This document shows positions 52,055 through 60,550 of a DNA stretch of 64,000 nucleotides, piece by piece; position 1 is the first letter of the stretch, and each line of letters opens with the position of its first letter. Source of the stretch: Bacteroidota bacterium (GTDB lineage Bacteria; Bacteroidota; Bacteroidia; B-17B0; Aurantibacillaceae); NCBI GenBank assembly GCA_947450025.1, contig CANFTW010000004.1:124001-188000 (forward strand). Direction: 5' to 3'. The translations under genes and the position numbers were made by a program. The notes under the pieces are model-generated. The model was not told the origin of the DNA and made no database searches. It saw only the letters and a list, made by a program, of their open reading frames with translations.

Positions 52055-52804
52055 ATGAAACATCACATTAAATTTATTCTTTGTTTAAGCCTTTTACTTC
52101 AACTTCAGGTGAAAGCTCAATCAGTAAAAGATTCTTGCTTCCGTATTTTAATGGTAGGCTTTCATGTAAGTGGGCAATTGCCACAATATGATTTAGCTAA
52201 ACGCTTTGGCCCTAGCCTAAGTGCTGGCGGTAGTTTTGCATGGAAAACTAAACATAACTTATTATTCAGTGTAGAAGGCAGTTATTTTTTTGGCAGAAAC
52301 GTGAGAGAAGACGTAGTGGCATCCATGAGAACAGCTGATGGCCATATTACAGATAACGAAGGCTATCCTGCTGATTTACGATTAACCGAACGCGGATGGA
52401 ACATTTTCGGAAACGTGGGTTATGTGATTTCGAAGTGGGGAAACAATCCTAACTCTGGTGTATTTTTCACGATTGGTGGAGGTTGGATGCAACACAAAGT
52501 CAAACTATATGATGCCAACCAAAAAATTGCAGCGGTGCATGGCGATTTAAAAAAAGGCTATGATCGTTTATCGGGTGGCATTGGTTTATCTCAATTTATT
52601 GGATACAAATACTTGAGTAATAATCGACTTGCAAACTGCTATTTTGGTTTTGAATTTTTTGAAGCTCAAACACAAAGCCTACGTGGGTTTAATTACGACA
52701 CTGGCTTAGCCGACACAAAAAAACGCTTTGATGTTTTAATGGGATTTAGATTTGGATGGATTCTTCCGCTTTATAAGCGTACCAAAGATTTTTATTATTA
52801 CTAG
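52055..52804 (+). CDS. Outer membrane beta-barrel protein, hypothetical
   Basis: A 249-residue secreted protein with a signal peptide (IKFILCLSLLLQLQVKAQ). The mature part alternates hydrophobic and polar residues with glycine and aromatic girdles (LSAGGSFAWKTKHNLLFSV, GVFFTIGGGWMQHKVK, FGFEFFEAQTQ, LMGFRFGWILPLY), typical of barrels. No known family recognised. ATG 52055 was chosen because a consensus promoter lies inside the longer frame. It is followed by a shared terminator. Confidence 0.72.
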   Translation: MKHHIKFILCLSLLLQLQVKAQSVKDSCFRILMVGFHVSGQLPQYDLAKRFGPSLSAGGSFAWKTKHNLLFSVEGSYFFGRNVREDVVASMRTADGHITDNEGYPADLRLTERGWNIFGNVGYVISKWGNNPNSGVFFTIGGGWMQHKVKLYDANQKIAAVHGDLKKGYDRLSGGIGLSQFIGYKYLSNNRLANCYFGFEFFEAQTQSLRGFNYDTGLADTKKRFDVLMGFRFGWILPLYKRTKDFYYY

Positions 52805-52959
52805 GCAACCTTTTGAAAGAGTTTACTCACGTTCAACTTCTTTGCTTATCTGCAGGAATGATTCAAGGCAAGTAATCCGATTAGTTCATTCGTGTCATTA
52901 GCTATTCTTACAACTCCTCCACCGTAAACTACAAACTGAAGTTTAAAGTTGATAGCATC

Positions 52960-52991
52960 AAAAAAGCCATCAGAAATCTGATGGCTTTTTT
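52960..52991. terminator. Bidirectional terminator
   Basis: A perfect 14-pair stem (52960-52973 with 52978-52991), AAAT loop, preceded by A residues and ending in T residues. It separates the convergent barrel gene and the sucC operon. Confidence 0.88.
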
Positions 52992-53011
52992 AAAGATATT
53001 CATTACAAATA

Positions 53012-53503
53012 CTAGTATTGAGAGAATCCTTCTCTTGGAGATGGTTTATGCTCAATTAATAAACCTACGCAAGCCGCATCTGCAGGTTTGTGTTTGTCTT
53101 TATCAGCAGTAGATGTAACTGGTACTGAAACTTCAATAATTAATTGACGACTTGATTTACTTTGAAACTCAAATAAAGGTTCATTTTTAACCGTTGCATT
53201 ATCATACAATAACTCATTCGTTTTTGCATCAAAAATTTTATAATTTACTTTTTCACCTAATGGAGTTTCGCAACACACATTAATACGGTAGTCCATTCCT
53301 TTATAAACGACACAACGAATTTTTGATGTAGAACCTTGGTTAAATAAACCACTTTTAGATTGTGCATTATACATCCAATCTTCTTTTTCACCATGTTTGG
53401 TTTCTACCACACAATATTTACGATGAAACTGCCCACATACTCCAGCTTGTGAAAATGATAACACAGAGCTTAATATGAATAATGTTAAAAATACTTTTTT
53501 CAT
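53012..53503 (-). CDS. Secreted Cys-containing protein, hypothetical
   Basis: A 163-residue exported protein with a signal peptide (VFLTLFILSSVLSFSQ). The mature part has cysteines at about 23, 31, 64, 77, 78 and 146, suggesting disulfides, and a beta-rich layout (YRINVCCETPLGEKVNYKIF, RQLIIEVSVPV). No known family. It is the last gene of a probable operon with sucC and the lipoprotein, seven bases after the latter. Confidence 0.62.
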   Translation of the reverse strand: MKKVFLTLFILSSVLSFSQAGVCGQFHRKYCVVETKHGEKEDWMYNAQSKSGLFNQGSTSKIRCVVYKGMDYRINVCCETPLGEKVNYKIFDAKTNELLYDNATVKNEPLFEFQSKSSRQLIIEVSVPVTSTADKDKHKPADAACVGLLIEHKPSPREGFSQY

Positions 53504-53510
53504 GGTTTTA

Positions 53511-54407
53511 TTATTTAGTTAATGTGTAAGAATTTCTAATCGCTTTAACTTTAGCAACAATCGTTTTATATTGATCAGCTGAAATGACTAGATCTTTCCC
53601 ACCCGCTAATACATTTTTATTTTTAGACTTTTCAGCTGACGCAGGCACATCTTTTTCGGAAATTTTATCGTAGTCTGCTAATAACTCTTTAAATTGAACT
53701 AAAACAGAAGCCACACTCGCATCGCTTTCATACTTTTTCAAAAACTCAATAAGATTTTCTAAAGTATATTTTTGATCAGCAACACGGTTTACTAATGGAC
53801 TGTTTGGCTCATACTTCCCTAAACTTGTTACAATGTATAAACTTTCAATCCAGCCACCTGCTACTACTAATGATAAAGTTGGACCTTGTTTGCTATTTTC
53901 TAAGGTTTCAAATGAACTAAAATAAACATCATCTGTAATTAAGGTTAATGAATCAGGATTAGCTACATTCCCTTCTAAACGTTTTAACACTTCAGGTTGA
54001 ATAGCAGATGACACACCAATTTGATCACCTAATTGCTTTACTGTTTTGAAGTATTTTAATGCCTCAGAACCAATTTCAAAAATACTGCAATAGCTTAAGT
54101 CGCAACTGTAAATACCAAAGTTTAAAGCCTTGGCTTTATTATCAGTATAATTCTTTTGATTATCAGGACTGTTTAAAAAAGATACATTTTTATTGTTCTT
54201 TCCGCCAACTGTTTTGATGAAATTCAACATCTCACCTGGAGAAGGAACTTGAAAAAATGTTTCAGTAATTTGTTCTGTATGAATTTCTGTCTTTAAAGAA
54301 TCTACTCCAGACATTTCATCACCACCTTCTGTTTTATCGCCTCCACAAGAAACAAGCATTAAACTTGCAGCTAAAGGAGCAATTAAAAAATGTTTACGTT
54401 GCATCAT
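53511..54407 (-). CDS. Lipoprotein, hypothetical
   Basis: A 298-residue protein with a clear lipoprotein signal (FLIAPLAASLMLVSCGGDK, Cys at about residue 21). The mature part is mostly helical and acidic (NFGIYSCDLSYCSIFEIG, EALKYFKTVKQLGDQIGV). No family recognised. It starts 16 bases after the sucC stop on the same strand. It is likely on the periplasmic side or the cell surface. Confidence 0.65.
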   Translation of the reverse strand: MMQRKHFLIAPLAASLMLVSCGGDKTEGGDEMSGVDSLKTEIHTEQITETFFQVPSPGEMLNFIKTVGGKNNKNVSFLNSPDNQKNYTDNKAKALNFGIYSCDLSYCSIFEIGSEALKYFKTVKQLGDQIGVSSAIQPEVLKRLEGNVANPDSLTLITDDVYFSSFETLENSKQGPTLSLVVAGGWIESLYIVTSLGKYEPNSPLVNRVADQKYTLENLIEFLKKYESDASVASVLVQFKELLADYDKISEKDVPASAEKSKNKNVLAGGKDLVISADQYKTIVAKVKAIRNSYTLTK

Positions 54408-54423
54408 GATATTATTTGTATAA

Positions 54424-55617
54424 TTATTTACCGATTAATTTTGATACTAAATCTGCCGCTTCTTGTAATTCGATTGCTGAATATACTTTTAATCCAGACT
54501 CATCAATTAATTTTTTAGCTTCTACAGCATTAGTTCCTTGTAAGCGAACAATGATTGGAACATTAATAGTACCCATGTTTTTGTATGCATCAATTACACC
54601 TTGCGCCACACGGTCGCAACGAACGATACCACCAAAAATATTCACTAAAATAGCTTTCACGTTTTTATCACCTAATATTATGTGGAATGCTTTTTCAACA
54701 CGCTCAGCATTAGCTGTACCGCCCACATCTAAGAAGTTAGCAGGCTCACCACCTGATAATTTAATGATATCCATCGTAGCCATTGCTAAACCAGCACCAT
54801 TTACCATGCAACCAACGTTTCCGTCTAATTTCACATAGTTTAATTCTGCTTTACGAGCCTCTACATCCACTGGATTTTCTTCAGACTCATCACGCATCGC
54901 TTCAATATCTTTGTGACGGTATAAAGCGTTATCATCTAAAGTTACTTTAGCATCCACTGCAATAATTTTATCATCCGATGTTTTTAAAACAGGATTAATT
55001 TCAAACATCGAAGAATCAATTGAATCGTAAGCTTTGTATAAAGCTGCTACGAACTTTGTCATTTCTTTAAACGCATTACCGCTTAAGCCTAAGTTAAAAG
55101 CTACCTTACGGCATTGAAAATCACGTAATCCTACTTTAGGATCAATTTCTTCTTTCCAAATTAAATGAGGAGTTGCTTCAGCAACTTGTTCAATATCCAT
55201 TCCACCTTCAGTACTGTACATAATGATATTACGACCCGTTGAACGATTTAATAAGATACTCATATAAAACTCTTTAGTAGGAGTTGCTCCTGGATAGTAT
55301 ACATCTTGAGCTACTAATACTTTACTTACTAATTTACCTTCAGCGCTAGTTTGAGGAGTAATTAAGTGCATCCCAATAATGTTTGTTGCAACTTCTTTTA
55401 CTTTTTCTAAGTTTGGAGCAAATTTAACACCGCCCCCTTTACCACGACCACCTGCGTGAATTTGAGCTTTTACTACAACACCATCGCATTTGTATGTTTC
55501 CATAACTTGCTTAGCAGCTGCAACAGCTTGCTCTGGAGTTTCAGCAACAATTCCCTCTTGAATAGCTACACCAAAACTTTTTAAAATACTTTTTCCTTGA
55601 TACTCGTGAATGTTCAT
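54424..55617 (-). CDS. sucC: Succinyl-CoA ligase (ADP-forming), beta subunit
   Basis: A 397-residue ATP-grasp subunit of the TCA-cycle succinyl-CoA ligase. It begins MNIHEYQGKSILKSFGV; the nucleotide-binding AGGRGKGGGVKFA and the CoA/succinate-side GGTANAERVEKAFH and NIFGGIVRCDRVAQG are characteristic. It heads an operon with two exported proteins. A full consensus promoter lies just upstream. Its partner sucD is on the opposite strand at 51019, so the two subunits are not translated from one message. Confidence 0.98.
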   Translation of the reverse strand: MNIHEYQGKSILKSFGVAIQEGIVAETPEQAVAAAKQVMETYKCDGVVVKAQIHAGGRGKGGGVKFAPNLEKVKEVATNIIGMHLITPQTSAEGKLVSKVLVAQDVYYPGATPTKEFYMSILLNRSTGRNIIMYSTEGGMDIEQVAEATPHLIWKEEIDPKVGLRDFQCRKVAFNLGLSGNAFKEMTKFVAALYKAYDSIDSSMFEINPVLKTSDDKIIAVDAKVTLDDNALYRHKDIEAMRDESEENPVDVEARKAELNYVKLDGNVGCMVNGAGLAMATMDIIKLSGGEPANFLDVGGTANAERVEKAFHIILGDKNVKAILVNIFGGIVRCDRVAQGVIDAYKNMGTINVPIIVRLQGTNAVEAKKLIDESGLKVYSAIELQEAADLVSKLIGK

Positions 55618-55648
55618 ATGATAGTGTTTATAGTTCTAAATTTGCTCT

Positions 55649-55678
55649 CAAAAATAGGGTTTTTATTGTAAAAGCAAA
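55649..55678 (-). promoter_or_regulatory. Promoter of the sucC operon
   Basis: On the minus strand TTTG (55675-55678), an 18-base spacer and TATTTTTG (55649-55656) match the Bacteroidota consensus fully, about 30 bases before the sucC ATG. Confidence 0.75.
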
Positions 55679-55713
55679 CATTTTTTTGTAAAATATTTGC
55701 CGTACTATAAAAC

Positions 55714-56997
55714 CTACAACTCTGCAATAAATTCATGAATCACCTCATATACCTGATTCAACTCCGATTCGCTAATACAATAGGGTGGAATTATATACAA
55801 AATGTTTCCTAAAGGCCTAACAATAATACCCTTTTTATAAAAATAAGTAGCAATGCTTTCGGATGCATGATTGAGATAATGCGTATGCTCTTCAGTATTG
55901 ATTTCGAGAGCTAGAATAGTCCCTTTACTTCTGATATGCTTTAATTTAAAGTGATTTTGATGCTTTGTAACAAACGCTTGATGTAATTGAGAAATCATTG
56001 AAATTTGATACCAAGTTTCTTTCTTTTCCATCAAATCCAAACTTCCTAAGGCAGCCGAACATGCGGTAGGATTTGCCGTGTAACTATGTCCATGAAAAAA
56101 GGTTTTGGTTTTATCATCACTCACACAGGCATCATAAATAAATTGAGCGCAACTTGTCACTCCCAAAGGCATATACCCTCCCGTTAATCCCTTAGATAAA
56201 CAAATAATATCGGGTTTGTTAGTTAAATAATGACTCGCAAAAAACTCACCAGTTCTTCCAAAACCAGTCATGACCTCATCGGCAATACAAACTACCTGGT
56301 GTTGTTGACATAAAGCAATTAATTCATCAAGGTATTTTGCCTCATACATTACCATACCAGCCGCTCCTTGAACTAATGGTTCAAAAATAAATCCAGCTAT
56401 ATCATGATGATTGGTAAACCACCCCTCTAAAACTTCTTTAATTTGTTCAATATTATCGACATCAGGTAATGGAATATGAATCACATCAAACAACAAATTC
56501 TCGAAAGCATTGTTAAACACGTTTCTTGCCCCTACACTCATTCCTCCAAACGTATCGCCATGGTAGGCATTTTCAAAGGCTATAAATTTTTTCTTTTGAG
56601 TACCTTGATTATGCCAATATTGCAATACCATTTTTAAACCTACCTCAACAGCCGTGGAGCCATTATCAGAATAGAAAATCTTGGACTGATTTTCTGGCAA
56701 ATGCCCTATTAATCGTTCCGCTAATTTTACGGCTGGTTCGTGAGTGAATGAACTAAAAATAGTATGCTCCAAAGTATATAACTGCTCACTCACCTTTTGA
56801 GAAATATAAGGATGGCAATGACCATGTAAATTAACCCACCAAGATGAAATGCCATCTAATAATTTATTCCCATCCGCATCATAAAAATAAGCCCCCTCGC
56901 CCCTCACAATTTGAATAGGAGCTTCGGCATACTTTAAGTGTGTAAAAGGATGCCAAACAAACTGCTTGTCTTTTTGTTGTATATCTGTATTGCTCAA
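55714..56997 (-). CDS. bioA: Adenosylmethionine-8-amino-7-oxononanoate aminotransferase
   Basis: A 427-residue PLP enzyme of biotin synthesis that uses SAM as amino donor to make 7,8-diaminononanoate. The N-terminus VWHPFTHLKYA and ISSWWVNLHGHCHP are typical of BioA. The PLP lysine is in CLSKGLTGGYMPLG. No other bio genes are adjacent. Its own product, biotin, is the cofactor of acyl-CoA carboxylases, such as the one divergently encoded at 57080. Confidence 0.95.
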   Translation of the reverse strand: MSNTDIQQKDKQFVWHPFTHLKYAEAPIQIVRGEGAYFYDADGNKLLDGISSWWVNLHGHCHPYISQKVSEQLYTLEHTIFSSFTHEPAVKLAERLIGHLPENQSKIFYSDNGSTAVEVGLKMVLQYWHNQGTQKKKFIAFENAYHGDTFGGMSVGARNVFNNAFENLLFDVIHIPLPDVDNIEQIKEVLEGWFTNHHDIAGFIFEPLVQGAAGMVMYEAKYLDELIALCQQHQVVCIADEVMTGFGRTGEFFASHYLTNKPDIICLSKGLTGGYMPLGVTSCAQFIYDACVSDDKTKTFFHGHSYTANPTACSAALGSLDLMEKKETWYQISMISQLHQAFVTKHQNHFKLKHIRSKGTILALEINTEEHTHYLNHASESIATYFYKKGIIVRPLGNILYIIPPYCISESELNQVYEVIHEFIAEL

Positions 56998-57079
56998 GGT
57001 TATAATTATTTTTGATTCGAAAGTATATAAAATAATTTAATTCATTTGCTATATTTATGCTCTTATTAAATATTAAACC

Positions 57080-58699
57080 ATGGACTTAGAATTCAATAAA
57101 AATGATGATAAAATGCGTTTGCTGATTTCCCAAATGGAGCAACGCTTAACAAAGATATACGAAGGCGGTGGTAAAAAACGCATCGAAAAATTACATGAGC
57201 AAGGAAAAATGAGTGCGCGTGAGCGTATTGATTTTTTATTAGATAAAAACACTCCTCGTTTTGAAATGGGAGCATTTGCTGGATACGAGATGTATCCTGA
57301 GCATGGTGGTTGCCCAGGGGGCGGCGTGGTTATTGTTATTGGTTATGTGAGTGGTAAACAATGTATTGTTGTTGCGAATGATGCCACTGTAAAAGCAGGA
57401 GCTTGGTTCCCTATTACTGGTAAAAAGAATTTACGGGCGCAGGAAATTGCCATGGAAAACCGCCTACCAATCATTTATTTAGTTGATAGTGCTGGTGTGT
57501 ATTTGCCAATGCAAGATGAAATTTTTCCTGACAAAGAACACTTTGGACGTATCTTCCGTAACAACGCGGTGATGAGTAGTATGGGCATTTTACAAGTATC
57601 TGCCGTAATGGGAAGTTGTGTGGCAGGTGGAGCTTACTTACCAATTATGAGTGATGAAGCGATGATTGTTGACAAAACAGGCTCTATCTTTTTAGCAGGA
57701 TCTTACTTGGTAAAGGCCGCCATTGGCGAAAATATTGATAATGAAACTTTAGGTGGTGCAACAACACACTGCGAAATTAGTGGAGTGACTGATTATAAAT
57801 GCAAGGATGATGAGGATTGCCTAACACGCATTCGTAATATTATGGGTAAGGTTGGTGATTATGATAAAGCTGGCTTTAACCGCGAAACGCCTGTTCTACC
57901 TAAAAAAGATGCTAAAGACATGTATGGTATCTTAAATGATAAACAATACGAAATTCGTGATATTATTGAACGTATTGTAGATAATGGAGAGCATGATGAG
58001 TATAAAGAATTATACGGTCAATCTATTGTATGCACTTATGCTCGCATTGATGGTTGGGCAGTAGGTATTGTAGCTAACCAACGTAAAGTGGTTAAAAGCA
58101 AAAAAGGGGAAATGCAATTTGGTGGTGTGATTTATAGCGATAGTGCTGATAAAGCGGCTCGCTTTATTATGAATTGCAATCAAAAGAAAATTCCATTAGT
58201 GTTTTTACAAGATGCTACTGGATTTATGGTAGGCTCTCGTAGCGAACACGGCGGTATTATTAAAGATGGTGCAAAACTAGTGAATGCTATGGCTAATTCA
58301 GTGGTTCCAAAATTCACGATTATTTTAGGTAACTCATATGGCGCTGCTAATTATGCTATGTGTGGGAAAGCATACGACCCTCGTTTAATTGTTGGATGGC
58401 CAACAGCTCAAGTAGCGGTGATGGGTGGAGCGCAAGCTGCTAAAGTGTTAGTTCAAATTGAAGTGTCTAGTTTAAAAGCAAAGGGTGAAGAAATTACACC
58501 AGAAAAAGAAGCTGAATTATACAACAAAACAAAAGATAAATACGATACTCAAACCACACCGTATTATGCAGCCTCTCGTTTATGGTTAGATGCGATTATT
58601 GATCCAGTTGAAACTCGTAAAGTTATCAGCATGGGAATTGAAGCAGCTAATCATGCTCCAATAACCAAAGCATATAATGTGGGGGTATTACAAACCTAA
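57080..58699 (+). CDS. Acyl-CoA carboxylase, carboxyltransferase (beta) subunit
   Basis: A 539-residue crotonase-like subunit that transfers carboxyl from biotin to an acyl-CoA. It has the family's two carboxyltransferase halves, with GGGVVIVIGYVSGKQCIVVA, VDSAGVYLPMQDEIFPD in the N-terminal half and FLQDATGFMVGSRSEHGGII, ILGNSYGAANYAMCGKAYDP in the C-terminal half. The sequence, with YLPMQDEIFPD, is closer to methylcrotonyl/propionyl-CoA carboxylase types than to AccD. The alpha (biotin carboxylase) subunit is not in the window. It starts three bases ahead of the STAS-like gene. Confidence 0.93.
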   Translation: MDLEFNKNDDKMRLLISQMEQRLTKIYEGGGKKRIEKLHEQGKMSARERIDFLLDKNTPRFEMGAFAGYEMYPEHGGCPGGGVVIVIGYVSGKQCIVVANDATVKAGAWFPITGKKNLRAQEIAMENRLPIIYLVDSAGVYLPMQDEIFPDKEHFGRIFRNNAVMSSMGILQVSAVMGSCVAGGAYLPIMSDEAMIVDKTGSIFLAGSYLVKAAIGENIDNETLGGATTHCEISGVTDYKCKDDEDCLTRIRNIMGKVGDYDKAGFNRETPVLPKKDAKDMYGILNDKQYEIRDIIERIVDNGEHDEYKELYGQSIVCTYARIDGWAVGIVANQRKVVKSKKGEMQFGGVIYSDSADKAARFIMNCNQKKIPLVFLQDATGFMVGSRSEHGGIIKDGAKLVNAMANSVVPKFTIILGNSYGAANYAMCGKAYDPRLIVGWPTAQVAVMGGAQAAKVLVQIEVSSLKAKGEEITPEKEAELYNKTKDKYDTQTTPYYAASRLWLDAIIDPVETRKVISMGIEAANHAPITKAYNVGVLQT

Positions 58700-58702
58700 A
58701 AG

Positions 58703-59113
58703 ATGATAACCAAAAAGGAGGTTCATATTTTAAAAGAAATTGATTTGAAAGAAGCAAACATTACGCTTCGTTCAAATGGAATTGTGTATGTTTTATTTAA
58801 AGATGATTGTGTTTTAGACGTTGATTTACAATTTCGATTACTAGATTTTTATAATGAAATCACAGGAGGAAAATTAACACCATTTATATTTTTAGCAGCC
58901 GAAAATGTAACCATTACAACAGAAGCCAGAGATAATGCTACGACTATAGAGAGCATCTCTCCTCTTGGCGCTTCTGCAGCGATTGTTACGAATTTAGCGT
59001 ATAAATTAATTGCCAATTTTTACATGCGATTAAACAAGCCTAAAAGACCTTTTAAAACTTTTAGTAATGAAGAAGAAGCTGTAAAGTGGTTGAAATCAAT
59101 AAAAATGTCTTAG
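58703..59113 (+). CDS. STAS-like (SpoIIAA-type) protein, hypothetical
   Basis: A 136-residue soluble protein resembling small STAS/SEC14-like proteins of Bacteroidota (DUF7793-type): KEANITLRSNGIVYVLFKDDCV, LDFYNEITGGKLTPFIFLAAEN and a C-terminal FKTFSNEEEAVKWLKS. It lacks the Ser phosphorylation site pattern I would expect of anti-anti-sigma factors. It begins three bases after the carboxyltransferase stop and precedes the hydrolase by seven bases, so the three form an operon. Function unknown. Confidence 0.65.
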   Translation: MITKKEVHILKEIDLKEANITLRSNGIVYVLFKDDCVLDVDLQFRLLDFYNEITGGKLTPFIFLAAENVTITTEARDNATTIESISPLGASAAIVTNLAYKLIANFYMRLNKPKRPFKTFSNEEEAVKWLKSIKMS

Positions 59114-59120
59114 GACTGGT

Positions 59121-60071
59121 ATGAAAAAACTAATCATCCATAGCTTATTTATTTTTTCTTTTTTTTCACTTCTTGCACAAACTAAAGCCCCACTTATTTT
59201 TAAATGGCAAGATCGTTTTGTGACCAAAAACATTCACAAGTATATTAAGCACGACACCTTAATACAAACAAGTGCTGCTAACATTCATGTTTGCTTTAAT
59301 AAAGATAGTCTAAAACCTTATTTACTTCTATTACACGGCATGGGGGCTAATGCTCGAACTAATTGGAGTAATCAACTAGAAAGCTTATCAAAACACTTTA
59401 ATTTAATTTTACCCGACTTAATTTATTTTGGAGAAAGCACTTCCGATTCAAAAAATTATTCAGTTGACTTTCAAGTTGAACAAATTAGAGAAGCCATTTT
59501 AAAAATAGGAATTACACAACAACTCAACGTCATGGGATTTAGCTATGGTGGCTTAACCGCAGCTATGTATAATCAGTTACATCATAACGAGGTTATCAAA
59601 TTAATTATCATTGATGGGCCAGTTAAATTTTACTCAGCGCAATTAGCCGATAGTTTAGCACAAGTAGTTGGTGTGAACTTTATTAAAAACCTCATTGTTC
59701 CATCAACCATTACAGAATTTGACGGAATGAAAAAAGCAGTGATGTCGAGAGGTTTCCCTGCTACGAAACGATTAAAACGTAAACTGCTCACCTATTTCTT
59801 TTTACCCACTAAACAAATCAGAGATCAACAAATGACATACTTATTTGAACATCAAGCAACCTATCAAAACTATGATTATCATTTAGACATCACACCGACC
59901 TTATTAATATGGGGAGAAAAAGATGGTGCGATTCCTGTTTCGGTTGGACAAAAATTGCATCAAGCCTTTCCAAATACCACTCAATTAATCATCTATCCTA
60001 AAGCAAAGCATGACGCCCACTTTAGAGAATACAAAAAACTAAACAAAGCAGTGATTGCGTTTTTGAAGTAA
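59121..60071 (+). CDS. Secreted alpha/beta hydrolase
   Basis: A 316-residue exported enzyme with a signal peptide (LIIHSLFIFSFFSLLAQ). The alpha/beta fold has the oxyanion region LLLHGMGANARTNW, the nucleophile elbow GFSYGG (Ser141), the acid in IWGEKDGAIPV and the catalytic His in KAKHDAHF. All three catalytic residues are present. Substrate unknown (esterase or lipase-like). Third gene of the operon with the carboxyltransferase and STAS-like protein. Confidence 0.9.
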   Translation: MKKLIIHSLFIFSFFSLLAQTKAPLIFKWQDRFVTKNIHKYIKHDTLIQTSAANIHVCFNKDSLKPYLLLLHGMGANARTNWSNQLESLSKHFNLILPDLIYFGESTSDSKNYSVDFQVEQIREAILKIGITQQLNVMGFSYGGLTAAMYNQLHHNEVIKLIIIDGPVKFYSAQLADSLAQVVGVNFIKNLIVPSTITEFDGMKKAVMSRGFPATKRLKRKLLTYFFLPTKQIRDQQMTYLFEHQATYQNYDYHLDITPTLLIWGEKDGAIPVSVGQKLHQAFPNTTQLIIYPKAKHDAHFREYKKLNKAVIAFLK

Positions 60072-60550
60072 ATCATAAGAACAGTTTATTACTTTTTGCA
60101 GCCAAAAAGTAAACAATCACGCCAAGGCGTGATATGATTTTGTGATAGGCAATTCCTGAAGGACCGCAGCTAAAAATAACCGCTTGCGCATGCACCCCTA
60201 CTTTATTTTTACTGCTATTGCTTCACAAAATCAAGACTCAGCAGCAAATATTTTATTTTTCTATCGCATATATAAGTGTATAGAAAAACAACTCAGAACA
60301 TAAAACGGCATTTACGGCATTTTAAAATTTAGCGTTTAAATCAAATAGAATCAAATGTGTGGGCATGTGAGCAGATTCTTTGGGCTGTTCGCGCAGCGCT
60401 TCAAAGAATCGGATTGATGCTATGCAGATTTTAGCTAAATTTTAAAGAGCCTTGATTTTTTTGTTTCTTTTTTATCAAGAAAAAAGAAATTTTAATCCTT
60501 TGAATAACAAACAAAGAGAGCAGTAAATAAAACTTAAACAGTTTTACTTT
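60072..60550. repeat. Palindrome-rich intergenic element
   Basis: This 479-base gap holds four hairpins: a 10-pair stem at 60089-60112 (TTACTTTTTG with its complement), an adjacent 8-pair stem at 60116-60133 (ATCACGCC/GGCGTGAT), a 9-pair stem GATTCTTTG/CAAAGAATC at 60374-60410 with a CG-rich loop, and a 10-pair stem at 60464-60489 (TTTCTTTTTT/AAAAAAGAAA). The middle is richer in G+C than flanking genes. No coding frame is convincing. It may be a dispersed intergenic repeat or a decayed non-autonomous element; the copy number in the genome is unknown. Confidence 0.45.
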
